Origin: Echinostoma caproni | Taxonomy: Eukaryota > Platyhelminthes > Trematoda > Plagiorchiida > Echinostomatidae | Assembly: GCA_900618425.1 (NCBI GenBank) | Contig: UZAN01039668.1 | Span: forward strand, 40,810 to 66,683 | Reading direction: 5' to 3' | DNA: 25,874 bases | Shown here: positions 11,501-23,500 of the stretch, piece after piece | Layout of the letters: every line of letters begins with the position of its first letter | Numbering within the stretch: the first letter of the stretch is position 1 | Notes under the pieces: model-generated | Databases searched by the model: none | What the model saw: only the letters and a program-made list of their open reading frames with translations | What the model was told of the DNA's origin: nothing | Position numbers and translations under genes: made by a program

Positions 11501-14500
11501 CGTTTTGTGCTCCTGTCAGGACTCAAACCACGAACATTCGGGTTGGGAATTCAAACCCCTACCCCTGAGCTACACAGTCGACGGTTATCACCTTGTGCGA
11601 ATGGCTCAATCAATTAAGAGTATCAAGCTTTGATTATCCCATTAGATTGTTGAGAGGCACAAGACACTCTTGATAGTCTTGGGTACGGGTTTCAGGAACA
11701 TTTCCATCATTTGAACGTTTAAAACGCACTCCGCAGACTTATCCATACATTCCGCTGAGTTTAACTTTGTTATGCTGACTACTCATAAGTAGTCTTCGTT
11801 CATTTTGGCAAATATAGACTCTAACCAATACAAGTTATCATGTCAAATCAGTAGTAGCTTTATCCACCCGGATGGGTGAATTTGCCGCATTTACACCATA
11901 TTTGCGGATTCAAATTTACAAAATCATACATGATGAAACTAAAAGCAGTAGATTTTGTTTGTCAATGAAGCAATCAGTTGCACAATTCTGTGGAAATGTT
12001 CTCCTTGTCAATATGTAAACGTGCTAGATATGGCAAAACAGAATTACGATGAAAAGAGGTACGTGCAAATAAAATTTTAAATCTCGAGCGTGTGGATGAT
12101 GTAAATATAGATTTTGAAAAATCGTTGTGGTTAGTGTCTGAGAGTATTTTGGTAGTGAAATTTTCACATGCTTGTTGATGTCTGTCTATGATAGAATCAG
12201 CGAGTTTATCCCAGACAATGGCACTACATTTCGAAATGTGTTTCAGAGATCTCGCCAGTAAATAAAAGCCTTTCTTCAACAAACCGGGTAAAATCACTGG
12301 GGAGCAATACAGTCAGTGGGACAGCGCGCATGCATTCACAAATTTAACAATCAGCTTGTGGCGAAAAGAAAGTAATCTCAATCGGAGTGAGAAATATGAA
12401 AGCTTTCTAACTTTACAGAATGTGTTTTGAACGTGCAGTAACCATGATAAATTGTGTGATAGGGTGACGCCAGGGTATTTCTGTATTGTTGACTTCAGTA
12501 TGGTTCATGATTGTCAGAGAGGGAGGGGAACCTCTCTGTGAGGACTGAATATGGTACATCGGCCAAGAGGGAAAACACAACATCCTGACATTTAGAAGCA
12601 TTCAATGAGAGGGAACGGGACAAGGATCAAGTAGCAACGTCGGTTAGCTTACTTTGAATTTTGGATACCTCTTCAAGGGTGGATGCTTTGCAAACTATTT
12701 ACAGCCAACGAATGCAGTAGAAATTGGAAATTGTTTGACATAAATGGAAAAGAAGAAGGGGGAAAATATTGCACCTTGCAGAAAACAAGAAGCAACTGGG
12801 CTAGCGGAGGAGTTTTGCCCTTGAGGCACGTAAACTGCCTTCCGTTTGTGAAATAATCGCGCATCACTCTGCTAACGTTTGGTTTAATACCATTTTCGGT
12901 AATCCGGTTGAGTAATAACGAATAATCACGACTACCGAAAGCGCTTTCGTAGTCTGAGAACACCATTCTGACGGTCTTACTTTTCATGTCTAGTGCTGAA
13001 ATTATTGAATGAACAAGGTATGCATCAGCATCACGTGTTGAGCGTGAAGAACGATATGCAAATTAATGTTTATCGTCTTCCGCAGACTCAGTGGCAACCC
13101 ATGGTAACAAGCACCTCTCAAATAATATGAGCATGGCTGACGTGCAGGCAATGGGACGATACTTCCCAGGTTCCCTTTTTGAAACGGGAGTTCTCTTGGC
13201 CAGACTCCAAATATCATGGATTTTTCCGTTTGTCAGACAGTCATTCAATATTTTAGAGAATGGGACTGAAAGAGTGTCCGCACATACCTTGAGTACCACG
13301 GGCGAGAGTTCATCCGGGCCAGATTTTTAGTTCAACGTTGTTTTCAGTAGCTGTTGAAGGACCGTGGCAGGTTCTATAATTGGTGTTGGTGTAGAGCTGG
13401 CTAAGTCTGGCAGGGTTCTGTGAAACTGGACTAAACCCGGAATTTAGTCTTTCAACGTCGACGGTTTGCTTTTTGTGTTTATAGGTACTGCCACACAGGC
13501 GGTTGATAGCTCTCCACATGCTACGACAACTAGAGTTTCCCAGGATAGTGTCGATGTACACTTTGTTAAACCGATTTATTTCAGCTTTGATCGAAATTGT
13601 AAGCCGCTTGACATGGATTATTTGTCGTTGTTTATAGGCCTGTTCTTTCCTCTTGCGTAGCTGCTTGAGTAGTAGTGATGAATATCTGTCTTTATGGATG
13701 AAGACCGTTTCGAGTGGACTGGTTGAAATAAAAATTAAGGTAGTCCGTAACATGTTCATTAATCATCAAATGTACGACTGGGTCTAAGGGGTTCGAAGTT
13801 GATGAGCTTGCGGGTATATCTGTGCTCATTGCGCCATTATTCACCCACCACCTCTTCCTCACTCCTTATAGACTGGTGCTCGGCATTTCTCAAACAAACT
13901 GCTGGCGCATGTCTGTTCGCCCACTCTGGCCTTGTTTCACACGACGATGACCCCACCGAATGCAAAATCGTTTCACCTGTTGAATGTGAAAAACACACTG
14001 AACCAAGGTACTTTGCCCAGTCTCGGTGGAATTTGCCTGCTCAAAGTCGAATTCGCATCTGTTTTGTTCTCCTTGTGAACATGTGGGGCAGATACAAAGA
14101 TACTGTCGATCTGCGGATCACCTCAGTCGGTAATTATTCCAATGAACCGGAACCGCCCGTGGTCCAAGTGCCTATCTGTTACACGTTTGTTGGCTGTCCG
14201 ATCGTGTTGGTTGCTCTGAGACCATTCGGACAGGTGATCAACAGTATCAGTAGACAGCTAGGCACAACCCGAGCACAAGATCTCGGCACGCAGATGATTT
14301 TACCGGAAGCCAACCGATATCACGTGTGTTTTGGATCGCGTTCACCCGATGATCAACCGGTAGTGAGACAAATTAAATTGTACAACTCCAGTTCGTCAAG
14401 TAAGTTCAACAGATTCAACTACCGTTCTGTGATAGGTGATCATTTCAATCCAAGTGTGAATAAAACTTTCATCAATAGATGCATCACCACTGACCATAAT

Positions 14501-17500
14501 CGGTGCATGGATTGTGTCTATCACTAGACAAATGTCACTAACGTTTGCTATTTGCCACCCTAGACAATGATTGCAGAATGATCATGATTAGTTGAAACGA
14601 GAGAGCACTATGGTTTAAAAAATCTTCAATCAATAAATGAGCTCATACAACCGTTTGAAATTCCTCAAACTCTGCTTTTCGTTTCAATCAAACCGTTTGC
14701 TGGAGATCCTAAAGGATATATGTGTGACCGTTGTAACAAGCGGCAGGCATGCAACTGTTCTGTGCGGTTAAGCAACTATCTATTTTTGTCATTTTCCCTA
14801 CCTTCGTCTTGGTATGACTATCTCGTTCTTTCTACTTCCCCTTGTAATCCTTTTTGATAGATGAACTAACAAATGAAGAAAGTGCAAATTTTAACCATTG
14901 TAAGGAATAGAAATGAAATCATTAAGGCAATTGGCGTGATATACACACGTCTTCAGATTCCGTTTCGGAAGAAAATTGCGTGCGCGACTTTCAACGTGCT
15001 GCTATTTCACACAGACGAGTGCGGGTGCAGCTCGGCGTGGGGGNGGGGTGGTCGTTGGGTTCAAACCTCTTAATTCTGGGTCGGCGAAAATATATTAATA
15101 CATTGAGTGGGGGAATAAGCGATACATAACCACAAAAAGGCAACCTGGCAGTATATCGCCCACATGTAAATAGTGTAACTTTTATCTTTCAATAAGGCTT
15201 GCTGTACCGCGATTTGTTTGGCACACCGTTTGGCCTCAGGCTTCTGTGATATATATTATAATATAATATAAGGGCGATAGAACATGATTATACCACACAA
15301 ATTATTTGCATAAATGATGAATAATTCCGACCTAGACAATCTCTGTGTAAATGAAATCTCATTAAAAATGACTTTCCCCCAAAATATATTTGACATTCAG
15401 CTATTCAACTCAATTTTAGTGGAACACTCAACAGGCTTGCATTTTGATAAATGAGCTTCTGTCAGCTCGCTTAGGCACCAGGGACAGGAATAATTTGAAA
15501 TAATAAATCATTGAGCAAGATTGCAAATTTGTGGAATATGGCTGCACGTAGCACGTGTATTAAAGTCACAGGAATGCTGAGTTCTTGATAATCACAATTA
15601 CTGTCACGACTATTATTGAGTCGCAGTACATTCTCTGTAAAGCAGCAAAAGAAAAGCTACTTGTTAGGTATTCACTTCTCGCAATGCAGTGGAACCAGGC
15701 TATTTTTGGCGCTTTCCTAATGGAAAGTGTTATTTGCGAGAAATTTTCTAAACGGGCACAATCAATCACCACTTTATTTCGAATGAATTGGTGCCGTTCT
15801 TGGGGTTTTCCCCTGACTAGGGGTATAAATCAATAAAACGGTCGAGATTCACCAGTAAGGTACGTGTGACCTTAATTTGTGTTCTTTTTATAGTTCGCAC
15901 TAGCCAAGACCACGTGGTGACGTCACTCCATCTCCCTCTCTCCCACTGACTATGCACTAAAATCAAGTTTTATGGTACATCCTTCTCGCTTGAATGACGG
16001 TGAAATTCGGCTGATTTTCTCCCTAAACGTGCTTCATTCTCGTTCCTTACCATTTTCATCTCACAAAAACCTCTCTCACATGGCCACCGACGTACCGACG
16101 AGCGAACTTGTGTCTAAGCGCCGTTTTCACAAATTCTTGGGTTGGGCTACCGCACGTTCTGATCACAAACCGGAGTTTAGCCCAAGGGCTATCGATCTCT
16201 TGCGACGCACATCCTGCCTTTCCTAGCCGGTTGGACAGACAGACACACCAGCCCAGACAAGCCAGTTGCCACATGCGTTTAGCTGATTGGTCGTTGAAAC
16301 AGCCCGTACGCATGGCAGGTAGAAGGTCATTTGCTCTATCCACTGATAGACTTATGTCAGATAAATCGTACTGGTTCGATTCACACTGCGCCTGGATCAA
16401 TGGACACAGCAAAAAAGTGCAACCAACGTACTAACTATTTCGCCACGGGAATTTTCGTATGACTTTCTGAATAAAGATAGTGATAACTTATTAGAACGTT
16501 TTATACTGAGGGAAAATTCATGTTTGTCAACGTATCCTAAACGTGATAAATTCGAATAGTTAACAACTAAAGTACTGACCGAATTACACAATCGACGGGA
16601 AATCCCCTCGCCTTTGTAGCACAAACAAATCGACCCCATAATCAGTGGAGTTTCGCACTAGGTTGCAACCCCAGAAACGTCGCGATACCCTTTCCGGGAC
16701 GTGTGTGAAGTATTCGTTACTAATCTGTATTACGTCCATGTTTACCAATCTTTCCATCCATTTAAGTTAGACTAGTGACGAGATCTTGAATGAGTTTTCG
16801 AGGCACAACTTCCGATTCCTTTTATTTCGAAACATTTTCTCATAAATCTGAGGTTTTCAATCGTCATCATCATCATCATCTCATCAGTCCGGCTTAGCTG
16901 CAGTCGCATTTTTGTATGACCCCAGACGCTATCGCATGACCACCCATTCTCAGTTTATTGTGATCTCTTGTAGGCGGAGGAATCATTGTTCCAAACTGAA
17001 AGCGATCAGTTCCGATTAACCTGATTATCAAAAGATCGTTTTTACCGATTGGCCTTCTCCGCAAGCCCCTGCCGTATTCCAGTCCGAATTCACAGCCCTC
17101 CGTGCACATAATCGTATTAGGGGTCACCGCCTTGGCTCTCTATATCTCCACGATTCGATGTAGTTTCCGAATTCCGTTTGATCAGTCGTGCTTGAAATCA
17201 GTCTGGTATCTCCACACGCTCAATTCTGGCCGTCATGCACAAAAACTGTCATCGCATAAGGACAAATATCAATATTTTATCAATAAACGAAACTAATATT
17301 TTTCAAAATGTCCGTGTCTCCTGACAGCAATACAAATTATTCCACTCAGAGAACGCTTTGCATGAAAACCGAAAACCCACTACCGTTTTCATCATCATCA
17401 TCCCATTGTCAATGCAGTGTCTGTTGAACATGTTTGGATCATGCGATGGTTTGTTTTATTATTGCACTTGCACCACCTTTCTCGTGATCAGCACTCCGTA

Positions 17501-20500
17501 TTGATTGGCAAATATTCTTGGATGCCCCGGTCAAGAAAACGGATCAACTGTTGGACGTGGTTTGTTTCACCACACCTGTTTTCTCACCTGATTGTTCGAC
17601 CGCGGACACGAGGCAAATGAACGATTGCGATGACCTGTATGCGCGCTCGTGCAACGATAGCGGACCAGGTGAGATTGCAAGCTGCATTTGACAACGGTTA
17701 ATGAGGCTACCATGTTTATAAAACTACAATGATTAACACTCTCACCACCGCCGCCCCGATTATCAAAAACAGCCAAACCTTATGTGGGGTAATCGTGGTA
17801 ATAAACTCCAACTTCGTTCTACAATGTGTTTATTTATTTGTTGGGTCAATAACTAAACGAACTAAACTAGAAATCCGGTCAATGCTACCTGCTCGTAACA
17901 GTTGTCATCGCTGTTTCTAACAACCTAATCCACAACGCGAATGTTAGCCAGTACTGTGTGGTTCTTATTTCGCGAACACGCACAACTCCTAGGGTTATCA
18001 AAACAAAACAATCTGTACCACAACTTTTAGGTTGTTAGGAATCGAGAAGTGTCGGGCCCCAAAATCCATAGTCTGTAGATTTCCGTGGTACCCAGACTCA
18101 CTAAAATAGAACGCTATCGGTACCCTCAAGGTGAATAGATTACCACTCAGTCCAAATTAGTTCAGCGTAGTTCCAGATGAGCTTGCTTATCATTTATCAC
18201 TCATACACAAAGCCGGAAATGGATATCAGTTGTTGGTGCGATAAGACGATAACAGTCCCAAGGTTGGTATGTGTTTGTGTGTCTCAAACAGAATTCACCT
18301 GTGTAATAAGGGGATTGTATTTTCGTTCAAGGCTCTAATTGAATACCCAGCCCCAGTGACACGGATCTCAAGGTCACAGGCTTTTATATGTGGCAATAAT
18401 TGAAGACCGATGTGAATCAGTGATAGCGCTCATTTAAGAGAAGCTATTTATGTAATGGTATGGACATCGTAATGGGATCAACGTAATCTAGATCACTGTT
18501 TGCAAGAATTTTCCTCATTCGTCTGACTAGCCCATCTATGGAATCAAATTCTTTTCTGGCTCCACCAAGGTGCGTTTTTGCCAAATTGGTATTCCTTTCC
18601 AGGTACGGGAAAATAGTGCTCCCTTTGAAAAACATTCACCCTGTTAAGGAGGTTCTATTTCACGAATGGGTGTTAATGACTTGGAAATCGGATTCTCAGT
18701 AAGAAAACCAGAAATTTTCTACCGAAAACCAGAGGAGTTGTGTGCAGTTTTGTACGCTGCATTCCCGGCAATTCAAAGTTGAGCAGCTTGCTCAAATGGA
18801 ATAGCTGACAAGCCAGATTTGTCGTGCTTTCTCTGTTCATTTATCGTCGCGATGGGATCACGGCTGGCGTAAGAGTATGAATAAGTTAGCTTTAGCAATG
18901 TATCTGCCTGTTACAGACCGTTTTCAACAGTAGGGCCCAAGGGATGTGGAATGCCGTTCTTTCGGGACGCTTAGAGATGTAACTTAGAAAAGAAGTCAGT
19001 GGCGCGTCAGCTGTAAAGTGTCCCACAACATTAACAGTGAAACATTAAATTATCAAAAGGTGCATGGTGAAAAAAACCAAAAGTCCTTGTGGTTCTTGTT
19101 CCTTTGGTTCTCTGTATTGCTTTTGTTCTCCACGAGGTTTTCTCTTATTTCACCCTTTGTTATAATTATTGTTGTTGCTTTGCTTGTTCGCCAACTGGCG
19201 ATATATATGTACGTATATATATGTATATATATATGTAAACATTTATTGATTTCTTGCTTCCGGTTCAGAGGACATTGTCAAACTCTTAGTGCACCCTCAT
19301 GACGGACAATTGATCTGGCAATCGAGCGGTGCCAATATCGCTCCCGTACCGAAGCTTTTCAACAGACTGTTTACCATTCGGCCGGAACAATTGTTGCTAC
19401 GTCCACTAGAAGAGGGACAAGTAGCGGTTGTGTTTGATCCGATCGAAGCGGTGGAAATGATCGGTCATGGAAATCGGTTGAGTGTGAAAGCCCGCGCGTT
19501 GGGCCAGCTGACGGATGAAAGCAACACAAACAAGGTTGTTGGTTCGAATACTCTTTATCGAACACTGGCGTTAGAAACAGACCGAATCACATTGGACATA
19601 TCAGCAGATCTCGAAAAACCAGTGTAGGTCTCGTGGGTTTATTTTTCAATCTGTTTTTCAAGCAATGTCAATAATCGATTATCTTTCACTGGTCAAATAT
19701 TTTATTACATAAAAGTGGTGACTAACTCCGATTTGTCGACCTCATTCGCTCTGAAGAAAATTGCCTGGTTGTCTGATTTAGGAGCGGTTGTTTACACAGC
19801 ATAGTAAATTTTCGTATTCTCACGTGAATATAAAGATATATTGCTTGAAATGATACTAGTTATGTTTAAACTGCTTCTGATTTCGCTCACAAATCGCACA
19901 TCAGAATTATCGCATCTAAATTAACACAGCGATCTCTACTTTTGACGGTCTACCGGTAATTTCTTCCGGTACGCACGTGTGCCCTACAAAGCGATATATA
20001 AGTGCTAAACGCGTTGAATGGTTTTGGTGCAACGGTTTTGGTGATTTTCTTTTTGTTCCTCAAGGGAGATTCATCAAGCAGATTCAACTAACCCAAACAG
20101 CCCAGAATCCGGTTCACAATCGCAAACCGCACTAACCCACTGAATCCTGGCGGGGGTAAGGGTGAGAGATTTTCACCGAACGAATGAAACGGAAACGGAA
20201 TCAATGCATACGTTTAGTCCACTCAGATAGATATTTTCCTTTTATCGTATTCTATATTCTGTTCAGCATGGTGTTGTATTCCAAAGCCTAAAAGCAAGAA
20301 CTAGATTAAATCCTTGATTCACAACTAAATTGGTTGATGTTTATCAACTTTCTCTGATCCCATCTGTAACCGCAAAGTGAAACACATCAATCCAGGAATG
20401 ATTTAATGCTTTCTGTAGCAAACCAGACTAGGAATGATGACGTTTTACGTCGGAAACTAAATATTAATGATCAGGTGCTAATACCCTTGCTTTTGACCAT

Positions 20501-23500
20501 TATCAATATCGATTTGCAGTAGTTCTCCGAGCTCAAATTGTTCCACAGTTCGAGCTTATTGTGCAGTACTGGGAACCACGATAAATGTGCTGCGTTGTGT
20601 CGAACGTGTCAAGGTTCCCAATTTTGGACTTCAAGAGCGGTGAGCTGGTTAGAACGGTACATATGCATTTCATTGGGTTTTCATTGATTAAAGAACGATT
20701 TGGCATCACGTGGAACCATCGATTTACTACATTTAACTAATCTAGTTTCTTCAGCAGATCTGTTATTACCTGCTAGCCTAAAAATAGAATTATCCTATTG
20801 TCCCATTCAGCTTACATTGCATAAAAATGATGCGGTTGTTCACCGGGACATCTTTAAATCTGGTTGGGTCATAAATAATTTGATTTCTCTTTTTGGTCCA
20901 GGAGGCAAAACGAGGTAGTTGAGGATGACAGAATTTATCACACATTGTTTAATGTAAGACAGAATCCATTTTGTTCGAGATATTGATTGGAGCACATTCT
21001 CAACAGAAATAGATTTCAGGGTTGTTCACGAAAACGTCATCATTTTGGAAAGCGAGTCGGGTGGGAAAATTTACAAGATTTACTATAACTAAAGAGATAA
21101 AAATATCCCATGTTGTAATTATGAAAACTTCAGTAACCTCAATTGGATTCAAACCCACGCATAGACGCCGCCCATACTTTCTGAACTTTTCAAGCCGCCA
21201 AAAACCATTTGATTAAAATATCCGTCAAAAGGATTAAAAACACCGGCAGAAACGCACAGAGACTGGTCCAAACCCACAAACAGTACGCCAAAAGAGTCAG
21301 CAAACAAACTAATTTCAGAAGCAAGCGTGTTAACAGCCGTTTTAGCTAGTACAGCATAATAGTAATAAACGAAAACAGAACTATTCTTGGCAGCAGTGAG
21401 CTGAAAATATAGTTCAGTGTTTTTTCACCGTGTTCTATTGATGAATGGTAACCATTGCACAATCTCTGTTTCAAAAGTTCTTATTTCAGTCACCTCAGAA
21501 AATATTAAACCCATCCAGTTTTACGATGTTACATTCACTGTTAGGATGTGGCCGACTCTCGGGGAGTAGAACTGCTCCCACGTTCTCGCATTCCTTCTTA
21601 TACACTACGCTACTGATATGTTGCAATTTGCCCATGAGCGAACGTTACTTGAAATAAAATAGATGAAGTGGTCATCTTATCCACTGAACGGTGNGAACTG
21701 AACCAGTCAGCACCATGTTGTGTTCGGTGTTCTGGATCGCGTCTCCTCAGTCGCCTGTAGCCAATTCTCCTTGATTGGGCCAAGTCCTAAACGGACCAAC
21801 AAGCAGAAATATAAAAAACTGTGAAAATGGAGAGTGAACTCTAACTTTGAAGATTCAACGATTAAATTCATACTGAGGACGGAGCATCTCAACCTAGTTA
21901 TTTCGTGATATAATACCCTGTGGTGACAAAACACAACCCAGTTCAAATGTCGCACCTGATTTTCAGCTCTACGTCTCAAACTTGTGACCGGTTCTAGTTT
22001 CTTTTGAGAGAAAAACAGACAAAAAACTCGCGTGTCCTGTATAACTGTTTCACGAAGAATTTTAGTGACGAAATTGGTTGACGTTAAGGGGTGTTGTAAC
22101 CCGATTTTGAGAGCAACAAACAATAAAATTATTCAGAATATTTCGCTATATTGCTTGTTATCGAATACCTGATCATATGAACTATGCACACAAATGTGGA
22201 GAAGCGGTCGATCAAGAGCTGTAAGAAATATAGCAAATGGAGGTGTCAGAGGAGAGGGAAATGGGGTTCTTCATTATGGGATTTGATCAAGCTAACCCCA
22301 AGGTCAATGTAATAACACTCTGTACTGCTTAAACTTTCCTAGCTGTAGGGTACTTAAGATCGATGGTTATGCTGATAAATGAGACTGAATGGCAGTGCAT
22401 AGAAAGTAGTTGCAGAATATATTTTGAAGCGAAAAAGAGTGTCTCTTTTCATTTATATTATTGTCATCTTTGCTTTCATATCTATTTATCTTTATGTGAC
22501 ATTCATCGAGTGATATCATTTCACCGTTTTTATTCCAAATAAAATGTAAAATTGTGCTGATTTAACAACACTATATCCGTTGATTTAATATTCTGGTTTG
22601 ACCACGTTAGTTCCCAATATTTTAACACACTGAATCGGTACAATCTTTGACAAAATTTTGCCATTACCTAACTCTCATTGTACGTTTGATGTATAAGGTA
22701 AGTTTAAGTTACCTTAGCCTCTGTGAAAACGTGTGGAAGTACCAGTGAGTGAAGTTGTAATGAAACGGTTCTCGTATGTGAGCACCCGATGGCTCACTCA
22801 AATTTTTCATTTGTCTGAAAACAGAATATGCCTAGACGTGGATGACTGTCCACTGATTGAGACACAACAGTCGATCACGTCCGTCCATGGCCTTTTGTTC
22901 TCCTTGGGAATCGGTGAACTTCTATCACAACTGGATCAGAACCGCGCGAACAGAGCTCGAACCACAACCACCACCAGTAAACCGGATCAGCTGATTTGTG
23001 CCAGCCAGAAAGAAATCCTTGACCCGGTCATTATGCACGCACAAGTACTCGCGTTACGCTCATTTCGTTTGAGAAGTGCAAACCACATTCCAGTTCGTGT
23101 TCAATTCACGTGTCCGACCGATTCACACTTTGGGTTTCTGCGCGGTGCGGATGAGGACAAACTGCGACACGAACGACTCTATGCGGAAATGATCAGATTG
23201 CAACGAAATTTTGAAGTACTGTTGAAACCGGAAGAGACGCGTAAGGTACAGTGCACTCGGAATGGTCATTCAAAGCATTGAAAATTGGTGTAATCTTGAA
23301 ACGAATCAGCTGATAAGTTCAAAATGTATTTTGAAGATAGGCACAAAGTTGATCTAATTTGCATTAATCCGCGAACTAAGACAAGGACGATCTGTTTGAA
23401 GTTAGCTCTTTTATCGTGATATGAAGAAGTTCAAACAACATAAACAATTCATTACGTGACTGCACAAAGAAATGTTCCACTTTTCTGGGTTTAATAACGG

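Larger units (their letters stand above)
11023..11973. other. Intron, left part (phase 1)
   Basis: Besides the SINE and direct repeat listed separately, I see no gene or domain here. The right part of the intron is filled by the minus-strand retrotransposon. Confidence 0.55.

Noticed and set aside
16314..16383. Possible tRNA ending in 'ggttcgattc'
   Set aside because: Only the box B is good. No convincing box A or cloverleaf could be made by eye.
16056..16434. Overlapping open frames of over 100 codons on both strands
   Set aside because: Both strands are open at once, without domain motifs or plausible splice borders. This is likely chance in a GC-richer stretch.
18444..18635. Minus-strand frame with 'GLVRRMRKILANSDLD'
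   Set aside because: Looks slightly coding-like, but no family was recognised and the upstream sequence on that strand is full of stops.
21707..22123. 138-codon minus-strand open frame
   Set aside because: No recognisable motif, and its right part is AT-rich intron-like sequence. More likely part of an old repeat.
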